From JAGNZR01 sp051656905 (GTDB taxonomy: Bacteria; Fusobacteriota; Fusobacteriia; Fusobacteriales; Fusobacteriaceae): a stretch of DNA of 64,000 nucleotides. The translations under genes were made by a program, and so were the position numbers. The notes below the pieces were generated by a model. It was not told where the DNA came from, did no database searches, and saw only the letters and a list, made by a program, of their open reading frames with translations. Shown one piece after another: positions 53,794 to 62,637 of the stretch (position 1 is its first letter; every line of letters starts with the position of its first letter). The stretch is from contig JBOFJQ010000019.1 of NCBI GenBank assembly GCA_051656905.1, positions 1 through 64,000 of the forward strand. The letters run 5' to 3'.

Positions 53794-55647
53794 ATGATAT
53801 CTAAAAAAGAGTTGAATTACTATGTTAGAAAATTAGAAGTATCTGAAATAAAAGAGAGTATACTAAAAAATGGGAGTGATTTTTATTTAGAATCTACAAA
53901 GGAGCAAAAGGTAGCTATTTATTCTATTTATGGAGATTATTTAGTTGTTGCTGGTGCAGGTTCTGGAAAAACGAAGACTCTCATTTTTCGTATTCAAGAG
54001 ATGGAGAGAAGGGGTATAAATTTAGAACATATCTTAATTTTAACATTTAGTAAAAAAGCTGCTTTAGAATTGAAGGAGAGAGTCTGCACTAGTGGAATAG
54101 ATACCGTGGGAGTCAATGTTTCAACATTTCACTCTTTTTGTTTTAATTTATTAAAAAATAATAGTATTTACTTTAAAATACTTTCAAAAGATGAAAAACA
54201 GATGGTTGAAAATTATTTTAAGAGAGAAGCAGAAAAAGATAAAAGAATAATTGAAATAGATGAAGATTTAAAAAGGTTTTATATTGAAAATAATTATCTA
54301 GATTTTGATGGAATAATAAAGAAAGTTTTAAAGGAATTAAATGATAATAAAGAATTTTTAAGGTTGGTTTCTGAGAAATATAAATTTATAATGGTCGATG
54401 AATATCAAGATACTGATTCTTTTCAGAAAGATTTTTTAACTATTTTAAATAGAGCGGGTTCTAATATAATGGCTGTAGGAGATGATTTTCAAAGTATCTA
54501 TGGTTTTAGAGGAGCAACTTTTAAAAATATATTACTTTTTAAGAAAGATTTTCCTGGAAGTCAATTGATAAAATTTCAAAACAATTTTAGATCTTCAGAA
54601 AATATAGTGAAATTTATATCATCAATTACTGATAGAGTTAGCAATAAGATAGAAAAAAAATCTTTTGCAATAAAAACTAATGGAGAAAAACCTAAGGTTA
54701 TAAGAATAAAAACTTTGGAAGATGAAGGGGAATATATTGCAATTTCTATTAGGAAGTTATTAGCTGAAGAAAATTTTAATGGAACCATTGGCATTTTATA
54801 TAGAAATAAGCATCTTGTTAATCACATTGAGAAAGGTTTAAAAAAATATAATATAGAGTATAATAGGGTAAAAGAAGAAAATGCTGAATATAGAATTATA
54901 GAAGATTTTTTAGATTTTTATAATTTTTTTATGAGACCAGAAGGTTTGATTATAGAAAAAGTAAGAGCGAAATTAGAAGAAAATAAGAGAGATAAGCTAG
55001 TTTCAACTTGGGAACTGATAAATTTGTTTAATAAGGTAAAATTTATAAAAAAAGAAAGTTTTAAAGAATCAGAAAAAAATAAAAAAGAATATAACAAGGT
55101 TATAGATGAAATTGACTCAGAATTATATAAAAAAATTATGAGCGGCTACATTGAATTTATACTAGAGATTAATGAAGAAAGAAGAAATAATTTATTGCTT
55201 AGGTTATATGTATCTATTAATACAAAAAGAATAAATCTAGAAGATATTGAAAAAGTGCTCTTATGTGATTGTAAAAGTGTATCAATAGATGAATTAAAAA
55301 TGAAAAAAATTATAATACAAAAACAAGAAAAAAAGAAAATGAGCATAGATTTATTAACTGTTCATTCTGCTAAAGGATTAGAGTGGGATTATTTATTTGT
55401 GGCAACAGCTATAGATGGAGTTTATCCTAGTAGAAGATTTAATGATGAAAAAGAAATTAAAGATAATGAAGAGTATTTAGATGAGGAACGAAGGGTTTTT
55501 TATGTTGCGTGTAGTAGAGCAAGAAAGAGTTTAACTATAACATTTCCTAAAAAAATTCATTGGTTCAATAAAGATTTTGAAGGAATAAGTAGATTTTTAA
55601 CTGAAATAGAAGAGATAAACTACGATTTTTACAATAAAGAAATATAA
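53794..55647 (+). CDS. UvrD/Rep-type ATP-dependent DNA helicase
   Basis: A 617-residue superfamily 1A helicase: Walker A GAGSGKTKTL (about 54-63), LTFSKKAALEL, DEYQDTD near 202, GDDFQSIYGFRGA, then the C-terminal VHSAKGLEWDYLFVA and YVACSRARKSL. It is shorter than UvrD/PcrA (about 720), with a small 2B-like region. Likely roles are DNA repair or replication-fork clearing. It lies between the methyltransferase and holA. Confidence 0.88.
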   Translation: MISKKELNYYVRKLEVSEIKESILKNGSDFYLESTKEQKVAIYSIYGDYLVVAGAGSGKTKTLIFRIQEMERRGINLEHILILTFSKKAALELKERVCTSGIDTVGVNVSTFHSFCFNLLKNNSIYFKILSKDEKQMVENYFKREAEKDKRIIEIDEDLKRFYIENNYLDFDGIIKKVLKELNDNKEFLRLVSEKYKFIMVDEYQDTDSFQKDFLTILNRAGSNIMAVGDDFQSIYGFRGATFKNILLFKKDFPGSQLIKFQNNFRSSENIVKFISSITDRVSNKIEKKSFAIKTNGEKPKVIRIKTLEDEGEYIAISIRKLLAEENFNGTIGILYRNKHLVNHIEKGLKKYNIEYNRVKEENAEYRIIEDFLDFYNFFMRPEGLIIEKVRAKLEENKRDKLVSTWELINLFNKVKFIKKESFKESEKNKKEYNKVIDEIDSELYKKIMSGYIEFILEINEERRNNLLLRLYVSINTKRINLEDIEKVLLCDCKSVSIDELKMKKIIIQKQEKKKMSIDLLTVHSAKGLEWDYLFVATAIDGVYPSRRFNDEKEIKDNEEYLDEERRVFYVACSRARKSLTITFPKKIHWFNKDFEGISRFLTEIEEINYDFYNKEI

Positions 55648-55698
55648 AAAATGAAAATAAATTAAGTGAATATAAATATAAATATAGAGGAGAAGGGT

Positions 55699-56712
55699 AT
55701 GATTTATTTTATAGTTGGTGACGGTATTCCTTTCCAATTAAAGTATCAGGAAGTATTGAAAGAAATTCAAAATAAAGAGGGATTGCCAGTTAATTATTTT
55801 GATTTTTCTCAAGATGAAGCGGAGACTTTTTTAGAAAGAGTAGCGCAAAATTCAATGTTTAGTCCTAAGGAACTTTTTGTTATAAAAAGGTTTGAATCTG
55901 TAAAAGGGATTGATAAGTTTATAAAGGTGTTGGAAAAGATAAATTTCTCTCAAAAAGAGCTTATATTTTTATACGAAGAATTTTTTGATGACTTTGGTAG
56001 AAGAGAAGATGAAAAAGATAAAGCTTCTCAAGATAAGAAGAAAAAATTATTGGAACAGATGGAAAATATAGGGAAAGTTTATACTTCAAGAGTTGAAAAC
56101 ATGAAAAAGATGGGACTTAATTATGTAGTTGATAATCTAAAAGTCTCAGAAAAGGAAGGGGAAGAACTTTTACAATATATAGGTGAAGATTTTTATAATT
56201 TAAGAAATGAAGTAGAGAAAATATTGCTATTCTTAGGAGGAGAACCTTATTCTTTTTCAAAAGTAGCCAATATTATAACTTTAAATAAAGAGGGAAGCTT
56301 AAAGAAGAGCATAGAACTGTTTCTATCAGAGAAAAAAACAGAAAAATTACTAGAAATTTTGGAGAAAGATAAAGAGTATATTGCTTTTATATATAGTATT
56401 TTTGAAGAACTTCTTATTTATTATAAATTAACATTATTGGAAAAAGAGAAAAAAATAAGATTTGAAATGACATATAATGATTTTAAAAATGTATATGATA
56501 ATGTTAATGAAATGTTTTTAAATGATAAGACATCTAGACCCCAACATGCTTATGCAGTTTTTATAAAATTAAAGAATGCTAAGAATTTTAAAAGCGAATT
56601 TTTAATAAAGAAATTAAAAGAGTTATCAAGTATAGACTATGGAATAAAATCTGGTGAAATGGATCCAGGGTTATTTATATCTCTATATGTAATTGGGTTT
56701 TATAGTAATTAA
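55699..56712 (+). CDS. holA: DNA polymerase III delta subunit (clamp-loader)
   Basis: A 337-residue protein with the low-complexity but recognisable HolA layout: MIYFIVGDGIPF near the start in place of a Walker A-like strand, SMFSPKELFVIKRFESV, then GEDFYNLRNEVEKILLF near 165 and a helical collar. It opens the beta clamp during loading. GAGGAG (55687-55692) fixes ATG 55699; the earlier GTG at 55666 has no ribosome site. Follows the UvrD-like gene by 52 bases. Confidence 0.75.
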   Translation: MIYFIVGDGIPFQLKYQEVLKEIQNKEGLPVNYFDFSQDEAETFLERVAQNSMFSPKELFVIKRFESVKGIDKFIKVLEKINFSQKELIFLYEEFFDDFGRREDEKDKASQDKKKKLLEQMENIGKVYTSRVENMKKMGLNYVVDNLKVSEKEGEELLQYIGEDFYNLRNEVEKILLFLGGEPYSFSKVANIITLNKEGSLKKSIELFLSEKKTEKLLEILEKDKEYIAFIYSIFEELLIYYKLTLLEKEKKIRFEMTYNDFKNVYDNVNEMFLNDKTSRPQHAYAVFIKLKNAKNFKSEFLIKKLKELSSIDYGIKSGEMDPGLFISLYVIGFYSN

Positions 56713-56774
56713 GGAATAAAAGAACCGACTAACCACTAAATAAAAAATAATTAAAAAATAAAAAAAGGAGGGGA

Positions 56775-57083
56775 TTATTCCTCTCCTCCAAAAAATAAAA
56801 TTTCAGCTTCAGCTTCATACCAAGGTCCTTCTTCATCTTCACCGTAAGTTAAGAAAAACTCTATTTGTGCATCATCAAGAGTAAAACCAACAGAGTGTTG
56901 TTCCTCTTCTTTAAAATCAAAGAATTCAATTTTATTGTATTTAATTTTTTCTAAACGTTGTACAATCTCAGTTCTCTCTTCGAAGAAATCATTAAGATCT
57001 TCTTTTATAAAGAATCCTCTTTTCTCAAATTCTCTATTAATGTTTTCAATTTTATGAAGTGTTTTTTCGTCCAAATAAATCAT
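56775..57083 (-). CDS. Small acidic protein of unknown function
   Basis: Not recognised. It has 102 residues, strongly acidic, with the C-terminal segment LTYGEDEEGPWYEAEAEILFFG looking like a strand-rich edge. No signal or membrane segment. It starts 4 bases after a 47-residue reading frame and has GGAGC upstream, so it is the last gene of a three-gene minus-strand cassette. Confidence 0.6.
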   Translation of the reverse strand: MIYLDEKTLHKIENINREFEKRGFFIKEDLNDFFEERTEIVQRLEKIKYNKIEFFDFKEEEQHSVGFTLDDAQIEFFLTYGEDEEGPWYEAEAEILFFGGEE

Positions 57084-57087
57084 GCTC

Positions 57088-57231
57088 CTATATAAATAAT
57101 TTTTTTATGTAATTAATTTTTTTTAGTATCCAAAGAAAAATTTTAACTTTTTTCATTTCTAAAGGTATTTTATCTAAGGATTTTAAAAGATGATTTTTTA
57201 TTTCATCATCGGTTGAATTTTTAGTAATCAT
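57088..57231 (-). CDS. Small 47-residue protein in a three-gene cassette
   Basis: A short reading frame, beginning MITKNSTDDEIKNHLLKSLD and ending YIKKLFI. The ATG at 57231 overlaps the stop of the upstream gene (TAATG), and GGAGG lies 6 bases before it. A K-rich amphipathic/hydrophobic stretch (KIFLWILKKI) fills residues 30-39. The end sits 4 bases from the next start. The strong ribosome site and tight packing argue that it is real; function unknown. Confidence 0.6.
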   Translation of the reverse strand: MITKNSTDDEIKNHLLKSLDKIPLEMKKVKIFLWILKKINYIKKLFI

Positions 57232-57725
57232 TATATTCCTCCATTTTTAAAATTATCCAAAGATGTAAGGTTTTTATCTAGTAAATCGATATCTAATGCC
57301 CCAGTATATTCAAAAATTATTGAACCGTTTTGATCTAAGACATAAGTTGTTGGTAAAAGTTGTAATGGAATAGAAGTTTTTAAAGTATCTTTTTTATCAG
57401 TAAAAATATCAATGTCAACGTGGTATGTTGATTTGAATTGTTCAATTTCTTCTTTATTATTATACAGAATAGGCAGGTAATGGAAAATGTATTTTTTAGT
57501 TTTTGCAAAATTAGAAAGTTTTAAAAAATCAAAGATAAAAATATTTGATTCAAGATTACCAAAATGCAAAATAACTATATCGTTAAAACTCTTGTTTGTA
57601 TACTGTTTATTATCTAAAGAATAAATTTGAAATTCAATTTTATTAATATAATTATCTGAACTATAAGATGTAAAAAAAACAGCTGAAGAAAATAATAATA
57701 TTAGTAAAAGTCTATTTAACTTCAA
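57231..57725 (-). CDS. Secreted thioredoxin-fold protein lacking the CxxC site
   Basis: A 164-residue protein with a signal peptide (about 1-21), then a thioredoxin/TlpA-like fold shown by DIVILHFGNLESN where WCxxC would be, and PTTYVLDQNGSIIFEYTGALD with the cis-proline strand. Both active-site cysteines are missing, so it is not a disulfide reductase in the normal sense. It is first of a minus-strand cassette. GAGGTG precedes the ATG. A periplasmic location is inferred. Confidence 0.65.
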   Translation of the reverse strand: MKLNRLLLILLFSSAVFFTSYSSDNYINKIEFQIYSLDNKQYTNKSFNDIVILHFGNLESNIFIFDFLKLSNFAKTKKYIFHYLPILYNNKEEIEQFKSTYHVDIDIFTDKKDTLKTSIPLQLLPTTYVLDQNGSIIFEYTGALDIDLLDKNLTSLDNFKNGGI

Positions 57726-57963
57726 AAGTTCACCTCGATTTAAAATTTATCTAAGTATATATTGATAAGTATTTATAATCATAATTATACCACAAAAACT
57801 AAATATGTAAATTATTTAATATTTAAATCACAAGAATAATTGAGGAACCTTACTATTATTAATTATAAAAATATAATTTACAAGTGACAAAAAGTTAAAA
57901 ATAAAGTAAAATATGTATGGTCACATTTAATAAAAAACAGGAAATATAAGCTGGAGGTGCACG

Positions 57964-59127
57964 ATGCTAAATTTTGATTTTCAGAATAAAACAGAGATAA
58001 TTTTTGGTAAAGATACAGAGGAAAGAGTTGGAAAAGAGATAAAAAAATACGGTAAAAAAGTTTTGCTGCACTATGGTGGAGGAAGTATAAAAAGAACCGG
58101 ATTATACGATAGAGTAATAAAAAGTCTAAAAAATGAAAATGTTGAGATTATAGAATTGGATGGAGTAATGCCAAATCCTAGAGTTTCTTTAGTAAGAGAA
58201 GGAATTAAAATTTGTAGAGAAAATTCAATAGATGTAATTTTAGCTGTTGGTGGAGGATCTGTTATAGATTCAGCTAAAGCTATATGTGCAGGAGTACCTT
58301 ATAATGGAGATGTATGGGATTTCTGTATAAAGGGTATTCAAGTAGAGAATCCCCTACCTCTTGGAGTTATATTGACAATTCCAGCAGCAGGAAGTGAAAG
58401 TAGTATGGGAACTGTTTTAACTAATGAGGAAGGGTTATATAAAAAATCTTTTGGTTCAAACTTATTAAGACCTAAATTTTCAATATTAAATCCAGAATTA
58501 ACATATACATTACCAGCTTATCAAACAGCAGCAGGTGTTGTGGATATGATGATTCATGTATTTGAAAGATATTTTACAAATACAAAGTCTGTTGAATTAA
58601 TTGACAGAATGAGTGAAGCAGTTTTAACAACAATAATAAATAATGGTGAGAAAGTATTAGAAAATCCTCAAGGATATGATGCAAGAGCTGAAATTATGTG
58701 GGCTGGAACTCTTGCTCATAATGACTTGTTGCATACAGGTAGAGAAACAGATTGGGCATCTCATAAAATTGAGCATGAACTGAGTGGTATTTATGATATA
58801 ACTCATGGTGCAGGTTTGGCTATTATAGCTCCAGCTTGGATGAAATATGTTTACAAACATGACTTAGATAGATTTGTTCAGTTTGCAAATAGAGTTTGGG
58901 GAGTAGATGTAATAGGAGATAGAGAAAGTATAGCACTAGAAGGTATTAAAAGAATGGAAAGATTCTTTAAAAGAATAGGGATGCCAACTACTTTAAAAGA
59001 TGCGGGAATTATAGAAGATAGGTTTGAAGAGATGGCAGAAAAAGCAGTTGCACTAACAGGGGTAATTGGTGGATTTGTAAAACTTGATAAAAATGATATA
59101 ATTGAAATTTACAAATTAGCAAAATAA
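57964..59127 (+). CDS. Iron/zinc-containing alcohol dehydrogenase (YqhD/butanol dehydrogenase type)
   Basis: A 387-residue group III alcohol dehydrogenase. GGGSVIDSAKAIC (NAD(P) loop, about 97-109) and the metal ligands D194, H198, H267 and H281 align with E. coli YqhD numbering. It reduces aldehydes such as butyraldehyde or other short-chain aldehydes to alcohols using NAD(P)H. In a butyrate- or ethanol-forming anaerobe it would dispose of reducing power. GGAGG precedes the ATG. Monocistronic or first of a loose run. Confidence 0.92.
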   Translation: MLNFDFQNKTEIIFGKDTEERVGKEIKKYGKKVLLHYGGGSIKRTGLYDRVIKSLKNENVEIIELDGVMPNPRVSLVREGIKICRENSIDVILAVGGGSVIDSAKAICAGVPYNGDVWDFCIKGIQVENPLPLGVILTIPAAGSESSMGTVLTNEEGLYKKSFGSNLLRPKFSILNPELTYTLPAYQTAAGVVDMMIHVFERYFTNTKSVELIDRMSEAVLTTIINNGEKVLENPQGYDARAEIMWAGTLAHNDLLHTGRETDWASHKIEHELSGIYDITHGAGLAIIAPAWMKYVYKHDLDRFVQFANRVWGVDVIGDRESIALEGIKRMERFFKRIGMPTTLKDAGIIEDRFEEMAEKAVALTGVIGGFVKLDKNDIIEIYKLAK

Positions 59128-59160
59128 ATAAAATATACTGGATAAATATAAGGGAAAAAT

Positions 59161-59817
59161 ATGAATATAGTAAAAATAGATTATGAAAAAAAGATGCAAG
59201 AAATTTTAAAAGAAGTAAAAGATTCTGTTCCTAAGAAGAAACTTCTGTTACACTCGTGTTGTGCTCCTTGCAGCGTTGCAATAATGGAAACTTTAAAAGA
59301 GTATTTTGATATTACAATATTTTTTTATAATCCTAATATAACAGATAGTGAAGAGTATTTTAAAAGAGCTATAGAACAAGAAGAATATATAAAAGCAAAT
59401 AATCTTAACATAAAAGTAATAAAAGGAATCTATGATGTTGAAAAAGATTTCTTTAATGTAGTAAAAGGTTATGAAAATTCTCCTGAAGGTGGAGATAGAT
59501 GTACTTTATGTTATGAAAAAAGATTAGAAGAAACAGCAAAATTTGCAAAAAGTGAGAATTATGATTATTTTTCAAGTGTATTATCTATTAGTCCTTTAAA
59601 AAATAGTCAAAAGCTAAATATGATAGGTGAAACTTTAGAGGGAAAATATAGTATTAAGTATCTTTATGCAGATTTTAAAAAGCAAGGTAGATATAAAAAA
59701 GGGGTAGAAATTTCTAAAGAACACAATCTTTATAGACAAGATTATTGTGGGTGCATTTTTTCTAAAGAGGAATCTTATAAAAGAAAGATTAAAAAAATGG
59801 AAAATGAGGGGGTTTAA
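59161..59817 (+). CDS. queH: Epoxyqueuosine reductase QueH
   Basis: A 218-residue Fe-S enzyme that replaces QueG in finishing queuosine on tRNA. HSCCAPCSVA (C33, C34, C37), GDRCTLCYEKRL (C114, C117) and DYCGCIFS (C196, C198) are the expected cysteine pairs of the DUF208/QueH family. The end overlaps the tonB gene start. Confidence 0.92.
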   Translation: MNIVKIDYEKKMQEILKEVKDSVPKKKLLLHSCCAPCSVAIMETLKEYFDITIFFYNPNITDSEEYFKRAIEQEEYIKANNLNIKVIKGIYDVEKDFFNVVKGYENSPEGGDRCTLCYEKRLEETAKFAKSENYDYFSSVLSISPLKNSQKLNMIGETLEGKYSIKYLYADFKKQGRYKKGVEISKEHNLYRQDYCGCIFSKEESYKRKIKKMENEGV

Positions 59818-60616
59818 GGGTAATTCCTTAAAAATTCATATGGATTGTAAAAGTGAGAAAAAAGGTGAATTAAAATGTTTGATAATTTCTTTACTTATTC
59901 ATACTCTATTTTTTTTATTCTATTTTAATGGAGCGACTTCTTATAAAATAAAAGAATTAAAAGAAACAAGTGTTCAAGTTAGTTTAACAGATAGGGGTGG
60001 AACTGGTGAAGGAGACGCTGGAAATATAAAAGAAGAAGTACAGCAAAAAATGCCAGAAGTACAGCAAAAAGAAGTAGTAAAAGTGGAAAAACCAAAAGAA
60101 AAAAAGGTTGAAAAACCAATAGAAGAAAACGGAGTAAAAGCAGAGCCAACTAAAGCTGAAAATGTAATAGAAAATACAGAAGTTAAAGAGTCTGCTAATG
60201 TGGAAAGCAATGTTGAAAGTGGGGTTGCTGAATTGTCAAATAACAGTAGCAATGGTAGTAGCACAAATGGTCAAGGTGTAGACGATAATATAACGGTAGA
60301 TGGTTCAGGTGGAAAAATTGGAAAGAATCAAAATATTGATGGAATAAAATATAAAATATTAAAATCAAGAGATCCTGAATATCCAAGTTTGGCTAAAAAA
60401 TTTAAAATAAAAGAAAAAATAGTTGTAAAAGCTAAGTTTTTAGTAGGATTAAATGGAGAGGTAGAAAAAATTGAAATTCTAGAAGGACCAGAGAAATTTG
60501 GTTTCACAAATGCAGTACGTGGAAGTCTTGAAGAGTGGAAGTTTACCCCTGTAGAGTATAAAGGTGAAAATATAAAGTTATATTTTTATAAAGAATTTGT
60601 TTTTAAGTTAGATTAA
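59804..60616 (+). CDS. tonB: TonB-family energy transducer protein
   Basis: A 270-residue protein with a basic N-terminus, a membrane helix at about 28-46, a proline/lysine/glutamate-rich linker (VEKPKEKKVEKP, then serine/asparagine-rich) and a C-terminal TonB domain with YPSLAKKFKIKEKIVVKAKF and EEWKFTPVEYKG. It would reach across the periplasm to outer-membrane receptors. ATG 59804 is translationally coupled to queH; an earlier GTG at 59747 lies inside queH, and ATG 59840 is also in frame. No exbB, exbD or receptor gene is adjacent. Confidence 0.8.
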   Translation: MRGFKGNSLKIHMDCKSEKKGELKCLIISLLIHTLFFLFYFNGATSYKIKELKETSVQVSLTDRGGTGEGDAGNIKEEVQQKMPEVQQKEVVKVEKPKEKKVEKPIEENGVKAEPTKAENVIENTEVKESANVESNVESGVAELSNNSSNGSSTNGQGVDDNITVDGSGGKIGKNQNIDGIKYKILKSRDPEYPSLAKKFKIKEKIVVKAKFLVGLNGEVEKIEILEGPEKFGFTNAVRGSLEEWKFTPVEYKGENIKLYFYKEFVFKLD

Positions 60617-60675
60617 AATCATCACAATAAATACTATAGTGTAAAAAATAATATATTTAATATAAGAGAGGAAAA

Positions 60676-61908
60676 ATGAAAATATCAAAAAAAGATGCAT
60701 TACAATGGTTTGAGTATTTAGCGTCATTACCAGGAGATAAAAAAGAAGTATGCGAAAATTATGAAAGAGTGATAGGTTCTGTATATAGACAAATAGAGTT
60801 ATCAGTTAATGAAACTCATAGACAGATGAAATCAGAGATAAAAACTCTTCAAACTTTAAAAGAGAGAACATATTTTGTAGGAAATAAAGATAAATTTCCT
60901 AAGGGATGTGTATCATGTCTTTTTGGAACAGGTCTAGGAGGAGTTAGAAAAACTAATAAATGTAATTTAACGTGTAAATTCTGTTATTATCATGACAATA
61001 TAGATAATCAAGAGATAATTAAAGAAGATATGTGGGAGATAGGAGATTCTTCTTACTATATAGAGGATATAGATTTATTATTATCTGTTCAAGATAAACC
61101 ATCTGGAATAGCTTATGTATATTTAGAGCCTTTTTTAGAAATAGAAAAATACTATGAAATTGTAGAAAAATTCCATAAAGCAGGTATATATCAACATCTT
61201 TATACAAATGGAACTCTTTCAACAGAAGAAAATATGAAAAAATTATCTGATGCAGGATTAGATGAAATAAGATTCAATTTAGGAGCGACTAATTGCTCTG
61301 ATAAAGTTATAGAAGTTATGAAAATGGCTAAAAAATACTTTAAAGCTGTAGGAATAGAAACACCAATGACGCCTGAATTTTTTGAAAGTTTTATGTTGAA
61401 AAAAGATGCTATATTAGCAACAGGAATAGATTTTATGAATTGTGCTGAACTTCACTTAGGGGAAGACAATGTAAATAATTATTCTGGTGAAAAACTATAT
61501 ATGGCAAGAAGAGGTTATATTTCACCTTTATGGTCAAGAGAGATAACTCTAAAGTTAATGAAAATGGCAGAAGATGAAAAATGGGATATAGTTGTTCATG
61601 ATTGCTCTAATCACACTAAGTTCTCAAGAGAGATAAATAAAAACTCTAAACTTAAGATGGGATTTGGATCAAACACTTATAGAAGTGAGTTTGATAGAGA
61701 TTTATTCCATATATTTTTACCAATATTAAAAGATGAAAACTTCAAATTTATAAAAGAGGAAGAGTTAGAGAAGGAATTCAAACTTGAAAATTGTAAAGAT
61801 GATATAGAGATGATAATGCAAAATAGTTACTCTGAGGATGAATTTTATGATGGAGAAGAATATATGTCTGATGACTATTTTGAAGAAGATGAAGAGGACG
61901 AGGAATAA
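60676..61908 (+). CDS. Radical SAM protein with acidic C-terminal tail
   Basis: A 410-residue radical SAM enzyme: CNLTCKFC (C96, C100, C103), an upstream CVSC pair (C78, C81), a VYLEPFLE strand, and a D/E-rich tail (DDYFEEDEEDEE) of about 20 residues. The early N-terminal helical domain is unlike common families. The reaction is unknown; some relatives are annotated simply as radical SAM proteins. It starts 59 bases after tonB, with GAGAGG upstream. Confidence 0.75.
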   Translation: MKISKKDALQWFEYLASLPGDKKEVCENYERVIGSVYRQIELSVNETHRQMKSEIKTLQTLKERTYFVGNKDKFPKGCVSCLFGTGLGGVRKTNKCNLTCKFCYYHDNIDNQEIIKEDMWEIGDSSYYIEDIDLLLSVQDKPSGIAYVYLEPFLEIEKYYEIVEKFHKAGIYQHLYTNGTLSTEENMKKLSDAGLDEIRFNLGATNCSDKVIEVMKMAKKYFKAVGIETPMTPEFFESFMLKKDAILATGIDFMNCAELHLGEDNVNNYSGEKLYMARRGYISPLWSREITLKLMKMAEDEKWDIVVHDCSNHTKFSREINKNSKLKMGFGSNTYRSEFDRDLFHIFLPILKDENFKFIKEEELEKEFKLENCKDDIEMIMQNSYSEDEFYDGEEYMSDDYFEEDEEDEE

Positions 61909-61941
61909 TTTTTAGGGTGACTAGTCTCTAAATTATTATAA

Positions 61942-62027
61942 GCGTAGGTGGCGAAATGGTAGACGCGCAAGGTTGAGGGCCTTGTGAGAATTTTCTCGTG
62001 AGGGTTCAAATCCCTTTCTACGCACCA
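61942..62027 (+). tRNA. tRNA-Leu (anticodon GAG)
   Basis: An 86-base class II tRNA with a long variable arm (GTGAGAATTTTCTCG), acceptor GCGTAGG/TCTACGC, anticodon loop TTGAGGG, T-loop GTTCAAA and encoded ACCA. Confidence 0.94.
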
Positions 62028-62066
62028 ATAAAAGATTAATGAATGGATAAAAAAATAAAAATATAG

Positions 62067-62099
62067 GAAGTCTTCTAATTTTAAAGAAGGCTTCTTTTG
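62067..62099 (+). terminator. Terminator after tRNA-Leu
   Basis: GAAGTCTTCT pairs with AGAAGGCTTC (one G-T pair) around AATTTTAA, followed by TTTTG. Confidence 0.75.
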
Positions 62100-62122
62100 T
62101 TTGGAAAATTAAAATTTTATAG

Positions 62123-62362
62123 GCGATTAAAAGTGCTCATAAAAACGTTGTAGCAATCTCTCTAGGAAGAGATGCTACAACATCAGAAGAGTTTAGAAGT
62201 GGGGAAAATTAGAATTGAAGTCATGAAAAGTATTCTAGTAAAAATAATTAAGGTAACATCAATATAAAATTGTTCCGCCAGTAATTGGAGCAACAATATA
62301 AGTAGGACCTTTAGAAGAAGGGAAGGGTTGGTCCAATAATAAAAGAAAAGAGAATATGCTAT
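62123..62362 (+). pseudogene. Possible decayed gene remnant
   Basis: Frame fragments look protein-like: AIKSAHKNVVAISLGRDATT at 62123-62182, continuing to a TAG at 62210, and VPPVIGATI at about 62272-62298, then a TAA followed by VGPLEEGKG. The fragments are in shifted frames with stops between them and no ribosome site. I do not recognise the family; it may be chance. Confidence 0.35.
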
Positions 62363-62637
62363 TAAACATATAGAAGAGTAATTGAATTTTATAATATGTT
62401 ATTTTATAAAAAATTCAAAAGTTTATATTGGTATTCCCACTAATTACGACAGGAGTAAAGAAGGTATTAATAAAAAAAATGCTCTTTATTAAATGTTAAC
62501 ATATAAAAACATAAAAGTGCTATACTAATACTTAATAAGTTATATGTATAAGCATATAATAAATATGGTTTAGTATAGATGGGAAATAAAAAAAATGAAA
62601 TAGAGTGACACTATTAAACAAAAGGAAGGAAAAGAAT

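Larger units (their letters stand above)
62028..62637. other. Long non-coding stretch with terminator and decayed coding remnants
   Basis: About 610 bases without an intact gene. It holds the tRNA-Leu terminator (62067-62099), a stretch at 62110-62350 with in-frame protein-like segments broken by stops, and AT-rich DNA that should carry the LysR promoter; TATACT at 62521-62526 is a possible -10. Confidence 0.6.

Noticed and set aside
51073..55647. A defence island (lipase, methyltransferase, helicase)
   Set aside because: The set lies within conserved housekeeping genes (pgpH, ybeY, dgkA, holA), with no mobile element, toxin or nuclease; the methyltransferase is of an RNA type.
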